Origin: Gaiellasilicea sp963705515
GTDB lineage: Bacteria; Actinomycetota; Thermoleophilia; Gaiellales; Gaiellaceae
DNA length: 64,000 nt
Reading direction: 5' to 3'
Assembly (NCBI GenBank): GCA_963705515.1
Contig: CAVPJV010000008.1
Coordinates: 806,001-870,000 of the forward strand
Shown here: positions 55,686-63,451 of the stretch, one piece after another
Layout: each line of letters starts with the position of its first letter
How positions within the stretch are numbered: position 1 is the stretch's first letter
Program-made: the position numbers and the translations under genes
The notes under the pieces: generated by a model
What the model was told of the DNA's origin: nothing
The model's input: the letters and a program-made list of their open reading frames with translations, nothing else
Databases searched by the model: none

Positions 55686-57252
55686 ATGGCCGAGACGCAC
55701 GACACCACCGCCGCCAAGCTGGCCTGGCTGCAGGAGCTCTCCGAGCAGGCCGCCACCGCCGGCAGCGAGAAGGCGGTCGCGCGGCAGCGGGAGCGAGGGA
55801 AGCTGCTCGCCCGCGAGCGGGTCGAGAAGCTGCTCGACCCAGGCTCGTTCGTCGAGCTCGACCGCTACGTCCGCCACCGCAACCCCGACTTCGACTCGAT
55901 GGCCAACCGGCCGTACGGCGACGCCGTCGTGACCGGCTACGGCGAGGTCTTCGGCCGCAAGGTCTTTGTCTTCTCCCAGGACTTCACCGTCTTCGGCGGC
56001 TCGCTCTCCGAGGTCTTCGCCGAGAAGATCTGCAAGGTGATGGACATGGCCCTGAAGTACGGGTGTCCGGTGATCGGGATCAACGACTCGGGCGGGGCGC
56101 GGATCCAGGAAGGCGTCGTCTCGCTCGCCGGCTACGCGGAGATCTTCTGGCGCAACGTCCAGGCCTCGGGCGTGATCCCGCAGCTCTCGCTCGTGCTCGG
56201 CCCGACGGCCGGCGGCGCCGTCTACTCGCCCGCGATCACCGACTTCGTGCTGATGGCCGAGTCGAGCTCGTACATGTTCATCACCGGCCCCGACGTCGTG
56301 AAGACCGTGACCGGGGAGGAGGTCTCGTTCGAGGAGCTCGGCGGCGCCGAGACGCACGCGGCCAAGTCGGGCGTCGCGCACTTCACCGCGGCCGACGAGG
56401 AGGCCGTCCTCGAGGACGCGCGCTACCTGCTCTCGTTCCTGCCCGCAGAACAACCTCGAGCGGCCGCTGCACACGCCGCCGACCGACCCGGTCGACCGCG
56501 AGGCACCCGAGCTGGACACGTTCATCCCGGACGAGGCGACCAAGCCGTACGACATGAAGCAGGTGATCGCGAAGGTCGTCGACGACGGCGAGTTCATGGA
56601 GGTGCAGCCGCGCTTCGCCGCCAACATCGTCTGTGGCTTCGCGCGGCTCGGCGGCCATCCCGTCGGCGTCGTCGGCAACCAGCCGGCCGCGCTCGCCGGC
56701 GTGCTCGACATCGACGCGTCCGTCAAGGCGGCGCGCTTCGTCCGCACCTGCGACGCGTTCAACGTCCCGCTCGTCACCTTCGTCGACGTCCCCGGCTTCC
56801 TGCCCGGCACCGAGCAGGAGTGGGGCGGGATCATCCGCCACGGCGCCAAGCTCCTCTACGCCTTCGCCGAGGCGACCGTGCCCAAGCTGACCGTGATCAC
56901 GCGCAAGGCGTACGGCGGGGCGTACGACGTCATGAGCTCGAAGCACATCCGCGCCGACTTCAACGTCGCCTGGCCGACCGCGGAGGTTGCCGTGATGGGC
57001 CCGGAGGGCGCCGTCAACATCATCTTCCGCAAGGAGCTCGAGGAGGCGGACGATCCCGAGGCGCGCCGGGCCGAGCTGATCGCCGACTACAAGGAGCGCT
57101 TCGCCAACCCCTACCACGCCGCCGAGCGCGGCTACGTGGACGAGGTGATCGAGCCGCGGCTGACGCGGCCGATCCTGATCTCGGCCCTCGAGATCGCGAA
57201 GACCAAGCGTGAACCACGCCCCAAGCGCAAGCACGGCAACATCCCGCTCTAG
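55686..57252 (+). CDS. pccB: Acyl-CoA (propionyl-CoA type) carboxylase beta subunit, frameshifted
   Basis: Carboxyltransferase subunit of a biotin-dependent acyl-CoA carboxylase. First frame: KLLARERVEKLLDPGSFVELD, GDAVVTGYGEVFGRKVFVFSQDFTVFGGSLSE, INDSGGARIQEGVVSLAGYAEIFWRN, GPTAGGAVYSPAITDFVLM. After LSFLP (56441) the protein continues in the +1 frame as QNNLERPLHTPPTDPVDREAPELDTFIPDE and MKQVIAKVVDDGEFMEVQPRFA, ending PRPKRKHGNIPL at 57252. One extra C in CCC (56442-56444) restores the reading. Total about 521 residues. TAGGCT (55675-55680) lies 5 nt before ATG. Confidence 0.88.
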
Positions 57253-58087
57253 ACGAACGCGTACTGAATCGAGTCGCAGACGCGCCGGTAGCCGATCGCG
57301 ACGTAGATCTTGTTCGACGTCGGGTTCGCGAGATCCGTGTAGAGGAAGCAGAAGCTGCGGCCGGCGGCGAGTTGCTCCGCCGACACGTGCGCGGTGAGCG
57401 CGCTCGCGTAGCCGCGGCCGCGATGCGCGGGCGGCGTGTAGACGGGCCCGATCCGGACGCCGGTCGGCGTCGGGCTGCCGTAGCGCGACCAGCGGACACC
57501 GGCTCGCCGCCGTCCTCCCAGAGCGCGATCCCGTTGCCGGCAGCGGTCAGTTTGTGGTCGACGCTGCGGCCGTTCTCCTCCTCGTCCTGCTCGAGCGCCC
57601 CGAGCGCCTCGCGGCCGAACTCGCCCCACCAGCGGACGAGCAGTTCGCGGTCGGCCGGCGTCGCCGCGCGCGGAGCGCCGAGCGGGCGCTCGGGCGGCAC
57701 AACCGACTCGAGCGCGTAGATGCCCTGCTGCACGCGCGGCTCGTGCGCGACACCGTGCAGACGTGCGCAGGCGGCGACGAAGCCGTCGATCTCCGGCACG
57801 GCGCCGACGGCCCCGGGGATGCCGGCGCCTACGACGCGCGCGAGCGCCTCCAGCGCCGCCTCGCCGCCGTCGCCGAGAACGAGGTTGTACGGCGGAGTCC
57901 GCAGCGCCGCACCGACGATCGCGCCCGCGTCCTCGACGAGCCAGAGCTCGTGCTCGGGATAGAGGCCGGGCTCGTCGCGGAGCGTCCCGGCGAGCCCGAG
58001 GATCAGGTTGTGGCGCGCCTCGTCGGCGAGCAGCTGCGCCGCCCGTGCGAGGAACTCCGAGACGTCGGTCGGCTGGACAACCTCCAT
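57249..58087 (-). CDS. GNAT-family acetyltransferase, frameshifted
   Basis: N-terminal part MEVVQPTDVSEFLARAAQLLADEARHNLILGLAGTLRDEPG from ATG 58087 runs through GIALWEDGGEPVSA (about 57495); the natural continuation WSRYGSPTPTGVRIGPVYTPPAHRGRGYASALTAHVSAEQL is in another frame and ends FV at 57249. A missing base near 57489-57496 explains this. The second part has the acetyl-CoA loop HRGRGYASAL. Substrate unknown. Its TAG shares CTAG with the end of pccB (57249-57252). It is divergent from the mod genes. Confidence 0.78.
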
Positions 58088-58097
58088 CCCGCGATTC

Positions 58098-58119
58098 TAT
58101 GATGCATAGGCAATGCCTA
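58098..58119 (+). promoter_or_regulatory. Promoter and dyad operator of the mod operon
   Basis: TATGAT (58098-58103) is an excellent -10. The dyad TAGGCA-A-TGCCTA (58107-58119) spans the expected transcription start and the ATG at 58113. A repressor bound there would block initiation; the HTH-TOBE protein encoded first is the likely one. Confidence 0.6.
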
Positions 58120-58490
58120 GGCAGATGCTCTCGGCCGCCGAGGCCGCCCGCGCGCTCGGGATCAGCGTCGACACGCTCCGCCGCTGGGATCGCGACGGCA
58201 AGATCACGGTGGAGCGCGATGCCGCCAACCGGCGCGTCGTCCCCGTCGCCGAGGTCGAGCGCCTGCGCGCGCCGCACGGCGACGAGACGCTCTCCGCGCG
58301 CAACCGCTTCCGCGGCGTCGTCCGCTCGGTCGAGCTGGACGGCCTGCTCGCACGGGTCGAGATCGACGTCACCGAGCCGTCGCGCGTGGTCGCGATCGTG
58401 ACGCGCGAGTCGGTGGACGAGCTCGGGCTGAAGGCGGGGATGAGCGCCGCCGGCGTCGTCAAGTCGACCTCGGTGATGGTGGAGCGATGA
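58113..58490 (+). CDS. HTH-TOBE molybdate-type regulator
   Basis: 125 residues: a MerR/excisionase-like helix-turn-helix (MLSAAEAARALGISVDTLRRWDRDGKITVERDAANRRVVPVAEVERL, residues 5-50) fused to a single TOBE/Mop domain (SARNRFRGVVRSVELDGLLARVEIDVTEPSRVVAIVTRESVDELGLKAGMSAAGVVKSTSVMVER). It is a short alternative to ModE and also like molbindins. It probably senses molybdate and controls modABC, which it precedes with a 4-nt overlap. An operator-like dyad overlaps its own start. Confidence 0.85.
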   Translation: MPRQMLSAAEAARALGISVDTLRRWDRDGKITVERDAANRRVVPVAEVERLRAPHGDETLSARNRFRGVVRSVELDGLLARVEIDVTEPSRVVAIVTRESVDELGLKAGMSAAGVVKSTSVMVER

Positions 58491-59221
58491 GGTCGGGGCT
58501 CGTCTTCGGTGGCGCACTCGTGGCGGCGGTCGCGTTTCTCGCCGGCTTCACGTCCCAGCGTGCGGACGGCCCCGCAACGGTCTACGCCGCAGCCTCGCTC
58601 ACCGAGGTCTTCCCGAAGGTCTCGCCCGCGTCGCGGTTCCAGTTCGCCGGCTCGAACCAGCTCGCCCTCCAGATCTCGCGCGGCGCACCGGCGGACGTCT
58701 TCGCCTCGGCGAGTCCCGTCTACACGCAGAGCCTCTTCCGCGACGGCCTCGTCGAGAAGCCGCGGACGTTCGCCACCAACTCGCTCGTGCTCGCGGTCCC
58801 GCGCTCGAACCCGGCGAAGATCCGCTCCGTCTTCGACCTGGCCAAGCGGCCGAAGCTCAAGCTCGTCGTCGCGGGTCAGAAGGTGCCGATCGGCCTCTAC
58901 ACCCGTGAGGTGCTGAAGCGGCTCGCGCTCCTGAAGGTGCTGCGCAAGGCGGTCAGCCAGGAGCCGGACGTGAAGGGGATCGTCGGCAAGCTGGCGCTCG
59001 GCGAGGCGGATGCCGGGTTCGTCTACGCAACCGACGTGCGCGCAGCTTCGTCGCGCCTGCTCGCGATCCCGCTGCCGAAGCGCTCGCAGCCGACCGTCCG
59101 GTACGAGGTCGCGGTCGTGAAGGGGTCGAAGAACCGGGAAGCCGCCCTCGAGCTCGTCGCCGACCTGCTCAGCACGGACGGCAGGCGCGAGTTGCGGGAA
59201 GCCGGCTTCGGGCTTCCGTGA
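58487..59221 (+). CDS. modA: Molybdate-binding protein of the ABC transporter
   Basis: 244 residues. Signal or anchor segment (GLVFGGALVAAVAFLAGFTSQ), then TVYAAASLTEVFPK, FAGSNQLALQISRGAPADVFASASP, and AVVKGSKNREAALELVADLLSTDGRRELREAGFGLP, typical for ModA. No clear lipobox Cys, so it is likely released or anchored by its signal segment. Overlaps the regulator (ATGA) and modB (GTGA). Confidence 0.92.
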   Translation: MRSGLVFGGALVAAVAFLAGFTSQRADGPATVYAAASLTEVFPKVSPASRFQFAGSNQLALQISRGAPADVFASASPVYTQSLFRDGLVEKPRTFATNSLVLAVPRSNPAKIRSVFDLAKRPKLKLVVAGQKVPIGLYTREVLKRLALLKVLRKAVSQEPDVKGIVGKLALGEADAGFVYATDVRAASSRLLAIPLPKRSQPTVRYEVAVVKGSKNREAALELVADLLSTDGRRELREAGFGLP

Positions 59222-60042
59222 AAACCCCGTTCGGCGTCGTGCTCGCGCTCGCGACCGCACTCGCGCTCTCGTTCCTCCTCCTCCCGATCGTCGCGATCTT
59301 CGTCGACATCCCGCCGGGTCAGCTGCTCGACGGGATGAACGATCCGGCCGCGATCGACGCGCTCGTCGTGACCTTGAAGACGACGCTGATTGCGAACGCG
59401 GTGATCCTGCTGGTCGGGACGCCCGCTGCCTATCTGATCGGTTCGTACTCGTTCCGTGCCAAGCCGCTGCTCGTGACCGCGGTGGAGTTGCCGCTCGTGC
59501 TCCCGCCCGCGGTTGCCGGCATCGGCCTCCTCGCCGCGTTCGGCCGCGCCGGCCTGCTCGGTGGCACGCTCGAGGTGCTCGGGCTCTCGATTCCCTTCAC
59601 CCAGCTCGCGGTCGTCTTCGCGATCATGTTCGTCGCCGGCCCCTTCTACCTCCGCGCTGCGATCTCGGCGTTCGAGTCAGTCGACCCGACGCTCACCGGC
59701 GCTGCACGCACGCTCGGCGCCGGCCCCGCCCGCACCTTCCTCCGCGTCGCCCTGCCGCTCGCATCCGGCGGGCTCGGCGCAGGTTGGGCGCTCTCGTTCG
59801 CCCGCGGCCTCGGCGAGTTCGGCGCCACGATCATGTTCGCCGGCTCGCTCCAGGGCGTGACGCAGACGCTCTCGCTGGCCGTCTACGAGCAGTTCGACGT
59901 CGACTTCGACGTCGCGCTCGCGATCGGCGCCGAGCTCGTCGTCATCAGCGCGTTCGTCCTTCTCGCCGTCAAGCTCGTGCCCTCATGGACACGCTCGAAC
60001 TCACCCTCGACCACCCCCTTCGCTCCTTTCGGCTCTCGCTAG
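59218..60042 (+). CDS. modB: Molybdate ABC transporter permease
   Basis: 274 residues with five to six helices. GTPAAYLIGSYSFRAKPLLVTAVELPLVLPPAVAGIGLLAAFGRAG and the EAA loop FESVDPTLTGAARTLGAGPARTFLRVALPLASGGLGAGWALSFARGLGEFGATIMFAG are diagnostic of ModB (including the RGLGEFGAT stretch). The C-terminus overlaps modC by 58 nt. Confidence 0.93.
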   Translation: MKTPFGVVLALATALALSFLLLPIVAIFVDIPPGQLLDGMNDPAAIDALVVTLKTTLIANAVILLVGTPAAYLIGSYSFRAKPLLVTAVELPLVLPPAVAGIGLLAAFGRAGLLGGTLEVLGLSIPFTQLAVVFAIMFVAGPFYLRAAISAFESVDPTLTGAARTLGAGPARTFLRVALPLASGGLGAGWALSFARGLGEFGATIMFAGSLQGVTQTLSLAVYEQFDVDFDVALAIGAELVVISAFVLLAVKLVPSWTRSNSPSTTPFAPFGSR

Positions 60043-61016
60043 CGGCGACGCTCGGGCGCGAGACGCTCGCGCTCGTCGGGCCGTCGGGAGCGGGGAAGTC
60101 GAGCGTGCTGCGCGCGATCGCGGGCCTGCTGCGGCCCGACCGGGGAACGATCTCGTTCGGCGCGCAGACGTGGCTCGACACCGACGCGGGAGTCGACCTG
60201 CCGCCTGAGCAACGCTCTGTCGGGCTCGTCTTCCAGGAGTACGCGCTCTTCCCGCATCTCGACGTGCGCCGCAACGTCGCGTTCGGCGGGCGGGAGCGCG
60301 TGGACGAGCTGCTCGAGCGCTTCCGGATCTCACACCTCGCGCAGGCGCGACCGGCCGACCTCTCTGGGGGTGAGCGGCAGCGGGTCGCGCTTGCGCGGGC
60401 ACTGGCCCGCGACCCGGCGGTGCTGCTACTCGACGAGCCGCTCTCGGCGCTCGATGCGCACACGCGCAACGTTGTCCGCGGAGAGCTTGCAGAGCTCCTG
60501 GCCGAGTTGCGGCTGCCGACGCTGCTTGTCACGCACGACTTCGAGGACGCAGCGGCGCTCGCCGAACGCGTCGGCGTGATCGTCGACGGGCAGATCCTGC
60601 AGCTCGGGCCGTCGGCTGAGCTGCTCGCCGCCCCGGCGGACGCGTTCGTGGCGAGCTTCACGGGCGCGAACCTGCTCCACGGGACCGCTCGGCCGGGCGC
60701 CGAGGGTCTGACGGAGGTCGTGCTCGACGCAGGTGGCTCGATGTACTCGGCCGACGGCGTAGAGGGCCGCGTCGGGCTCGCCGTCTACCCGTGGGAGGTC
60801 TCGCTCGCGCGTGCCGAATCACCCGACTCGGCGGTCAACCACGTCCGCGGTGAGGTGCGGTCGCTCGTCGTCCTCGGCAACCGTGTCCGCGTCCGGGTGG
60901 GGCCGCTGACGGCCGAGATCACCACGGCGTCGGCGGAGCGCCTGGAGCTGCGCGAGGGGGAGCCCGTCGTCGCCTCCTTCAAGGCGACCGCGTCCCGGCT
61001 CGTACCGCTGGGTTAG
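59985..61016 (+). CDS. modC: Molybdate ABC transporter ATP-binding protein
   Basis: 343 residues: Walker A GPSGAGKSSVLRAIAG, Q-loop VFQEYALFPHL, signature LSGGERQRVALARAL, Walker B VLLLDEPLSALD, H-loop VTHDFEDAAALAERV, and a C-terminal TOBE-like domain (NHVRGEVRSLVVLGNRVRVRVGPLTAEITTASAERLEL). Last gene of the mod operon. It converges with the GGDEF/HD-GYP gene, overlapping by 4 nt. Confidence 0.92.
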   Translation: MDTLELTLDHPLRSFRLSLAATLGRETLALVGPSGAGKSSVLRAIAGLLRPDRGTISFGAQTWLDTDAGVDLPPEQRSVGLVFQEYALFPHLDVRRNVAFGGRERVDELLERFRISHLAQARPADLSGGERQRVALARALARDPAVLLLDEPLSALDAHTRNVVRGELAELLAELRLPTLLVTHDFEDAAALAERVGVIVDGQILQLGPSAELLAAPADAFVASFTGANLLHGTARPGAEGLTEVVLDAGGSMYSADGVEGRVGLAVYPWEVSLARAESPDSAVNHVRGEVRSLVVLGNRVRVRVGPLTAEITTASAERLELREGEPVVASFKATASRLVPLG

Positions 61017-62821
61017 GCCGGGATTGCGGCCGCGGCGGACCAGGCGGCGCCAATGCCGAGCTCGTCGGCGAGCGCGGCGACGACGTCCGGGTCGAACTGG
61101 CTGCCGGAGCAGCGCGCCAGCTCGGCGACCGCCTCGTCGTCGGTGAGCCGGCCGCGGTAGACGCGGTCGGACGTCATCGCGTCGTAGGCGTCGGCGACGA
61201 AGATGATCCGGGCGCCGAGGGGGATGTCCTCGCCGCCGAGCGCGTCGGGATAGCCGGTGCCGTCCCAGCGCTCGTGGTGATGGAGCACCCAGTCGGCGAC
61301 GGGGTCGACGCCGAGGCTCTCGAGCATCCGGTAGCCGATCTGCGGGTGACGCTCGAGCACGAGCCGCTCCGTCTCCGAGAGCGGGCCGGGCTTGCGCAGG
61401 ATCTCCTCCGGAATCGCGAGCTTGCCGAGGTCGTGCAGGCTGGCCGCGAGGCGCGTCAGCTCGATCTGCTCGCGGTCGACGCCGAGGCGGGTCGCGATCC
61501 GGGCTGCGAGATCGGAGACGCGCTCCGAGTGCGAGCCCGTGTAAGCGTCGCGCGCGTCGACGGCCTTGGCGAGGCTTGCAGCGGCGCGGAAGCGGGCGGC
61601 GCGGTCGGGGCCGGCGGCGAGCCGCTTCAGCTCCGCGATCTCGACCACGTCCGGCCGGTAGACCCGCGTCTGGTTCTTGCCGTACTCCTTCGCCCAGTAG
61701 AGGGCGCTGTCGGCGCGGCGCACGAGCTCGTCGCGGCAGACGTCCTCGGCGGGAGCGGTGGCGATGCCGGCGCTGACCGTGACCGGCCCGGCCGGCGGCA
61801 GCTCGGCGGCCGAGATCCGGTCGATGATCGACTCGGCCGCGATCCGCGCACCCTCCTCGTCGCGGCCGGGCAGCAGGATCGCGAACTCGTCGCCGCCGAG
61901 CCGGAACGCCTCCCCGCCCTGGCGCAGGTTCGTGGCGAGCTGGGCGAGCACCTTGTCACCGGCGGGGTGGCCGAAGCGGTCGTTGATCTTCTTGAAGTCG
62001 TCGATGTCCACGAGGCAGAGGCTGAGCGGATAGCCCTGCGCCTGCGAGTCGGCGAGCTCGCGCTCGAGCCGGTCGTGGAAGTGGCGGTGGTTGCCGAGCT
62101 GGGTGAGCGGATCGGTGAGCGCCAGGCGCATCGCGCGCAGCTCACGGAACGTCGAGCGCTGGTAGAGCGCGATCGCGAGCAGCGGCCCGACGAGCGCGCC
62201 CGACAGGAACGGCGAGCGCTGCCAGAGGATCACGAGCATCAGCGCCGCCGAGGCCATCAGCGCGAACGGCATGCTCGTGGCCGCGACACTCGTCCGCGCG
62301 ACCGTTCTGAACGGCTTGTGCGCACTGACGCCGACCACGAGGCTGATCAGGATCAGATTGACGGAGTAGAAGGCGAAGGCGGCGAGGACGACCTGCGCGA
62401 AGACGAGCTCTGCGCCGTCGCCGCGCACCGGGAGGATCGTCGCGCCTGCGACCGCGGCGGCGATCGACATCACGGCCGCGTTGTAGATGACGCGGATCGG
62501 CGGGCGATGCTCGAACAGGTGCATGATCGGCGCCGCCATGCCGACGACGACGCCCGCCTGCCAGCCGTAGAGCACGATCGCGGCCGTGCAGAAGACGAAG
62601 CCGAGCGAGACGCCGCCGGTGTCGATCCCGTCGAGCGGGACCGGGTAGCGCTCGGCGAGCGTCGATGCCGCCAGCAAGCCGGCGATCCCGGCGATCGTCG
62701 CCAGGTCGCGCGGTGAGACGGCGAACGAGACCGCGGCCGCAGCAGCGACCACGAATCCCAGCAGCCCGACCGGCAAGACGACCGCCGCGAGCCGCGGGGG
62801 GAGTTTCCCCCACGGACTCAT
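61013..62821 (-). CDS. Membrane GGDEF and HD-GYP protein (c-di-GMP enzyme)
   Basis: 602 residues: about six transmembrane helices (1-220), GGDEF domain with LTDPLTQLGNHRHFHDRL and the catalytic RLGGDEFAIL (about 300), then HD-GYP with HDLGKLAIPEEILRKPG and HHERWDGTGYPDALGGEDIPLGARI. Synthesis and breakdown of c-di-GMP may thus sit in one polypeptide. The allosteric RxxD (I-site) in its usual place is not evident. A 35-residue protein gene lies just upstream in the same direction. Confidence 0.92.
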   Translation of the reverse strand: MSPWGKLPPRLAAVVLPVGLLGFVVAAAAAVSFAVSPRDLATIAGIAGLLAASTLAERYPVPLDGIDTGGVSLGFVFCTAAIVLYGWQAGVVVGMAAPIMHLFEHRPPIRVIYNAAVMSIAAAVAGATILPVRGDGAELVFAQVVLAAFAFYSVNLILISLVVGVSAHKPFRTVARTSVAATSMPFALMASAALMLVILWQRSPFLSGALVGPLLAIALYQRSTFRELRAMRLALTDPLTQLGNHRHFHDRLERELADSQAQGYPLSLCLVDIDDFKKINDRFGHPAGDKVLAQLATNLRQGGEAFRLGGDEFAILLPGRDEEGARIAAESIIDRISAAELPPAGPVTVSAGIATAPAEDVCRDELVRRADSALYWAKEYGKNQTRVYRPDVVEIAELKRLAAGPDRAARFRAAASLAKAVDARDAYTGSHSERVSDLAARIATRLGVDREQIELTRLAASLHDLGKLAIPEEILRKPGPLSETERLVLERHPQIGYRMLESLGVDPVADWVLHHHERWDGTGYPDALGGEDIPLGARIIFVADAYDAMTSDRVYRGRLTDDEAVAELARCSGSQFDPDVVAALADELGIGAAWSAAAAIPA

Positions 62822-62831
62822 CGCGCGGTCC

Positions 62832-62939
62832 TTACCAGCCCCAGGTGAAGCTGTCCCAGCCCCAGTTTCCGATCGCCGTGGCGAGAGCCACGAGCGCGAT
62901 CAAAACCCCGACGAGGCGGCCATTCCTCCACTGCAACAT
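62832..62939 (-). CDS. 35-residue Trp-rich membrane microprotein
   Basis: ATG at 62939 preceded by GGGAGGG (8 nt), stop TAA. It starts MLQWRNGRLVGVLIALVALA and ends GNWGWDSFTWGW: one short transmembrane helix, charged N-terminus and a C-terminal region with five tryptophans. It ends 11 bp before the GGDEF/HD-GYP start, so the two are probably co-transcribed. Homologs unknown to me; strong ribosome site and clear helix argue that it is real. Confidence 0.6.
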   Translation of the reverse strand: MLQWRNGRLVGVLIALVALATAIGNWGWDSFTWGW

Positions 62940-63049
62940 GTCCGTGCCCTCCCTGTTGCGGATCAGATCGTCAGACCCCGGGATGATGAACGTCGCTCTG
63001 CGGCCCGTAATCCCTCGAAAAGGTGATTTCGCCGGGCTAGGCTACGGCC

Positions 63050-63193
63050 GTGTCCGCGACGATCGAGCCCGAGCCCACCGAGGAGGAGCGCGAGGCGATC
63101 CTCGCCGCGCTCGCCCGGCCCGCCTCCGCGGAAGGCGGCTGGGCGTCGGCGGCCCTCGCCGAGGGCGTCGAGGAGGACGACCTCGACCCGTAA
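63050..63193 (+). CDS. 47-residue acidic protein, AccE-like
   Basis: GTG at 63050 follows TAGGCT (63038-63043) by 6 nt, so it is a leaderless gene candidate. The product is acidic (EPEPTEEEREAILAALARP, then GWASAALAEGVEEDDLDP) and resembles small epsilon subunits of actinobacterial acyl-CoA carboxylases (PT-x-EE-x-A-A-(I/L)-x-A-L pattern followed by W and A/L). The carboxylase beta gene is about 6 kb away. Assignment tentative. Confidence 0.45.
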   Translation: MSATIEPEPTEEEREAILAALARPASAEGGWASAALAEGVEEDDLDP

Positions 63194-63226
63194 CCATTCC
63201 GCCGCCGGCGCCGTTACAGAAGCACG

Positions 63227-63397
63227 ATGTGCTGCCGCTGTGGAGACCATCCCGCCCGCTCCGCCGAGGAGCCGTTCTGCCCGATCTGCGTGATCTCGAT
63301 CAAGGTCGAGGTCGCCCGCGGGCTGACACAGCTCGCCGGCTACCTGAACGCCTGGGCCGCCTTCGGCGACTGGTGCAGCGAGCGCCAGACCGCCTGA
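63227..63397 (+). CDS. 56-residue zinc-ribbon-like protein
   Basis: ATG 63227. The product starts MCCRCGDHPARSAEEPFCPICV: two CxxC knuckles 13 residues apart, typical for a small zinc ribbon. A helical C-terminus follows (VARGLTQLAGYLNAWAAFGDWC). A -10-like TACAGA lies at 63214-63219. Function unknown; could bind nucleic acid or a protein. Confidence 0.55.
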   Translation: MCCRCGDHPARSAEEPFCPICVISIKVEVARGLTQLAGYLNAWAAFGDWCSERQTA

Positions 63398-63451
63398 GAC
63401 CGCCACCTGCCGCGGATCGACTTCTCGCCCTCGGAGTGGGATGATCGGGCC

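Noticed and set aside
58088..58112. Molybdenum cofactor riboswitch upstream of the mod genes
   Set aside because: Only 25 bp separate the divergent starts, far too short for that aptamer; a protein operator is more likely.
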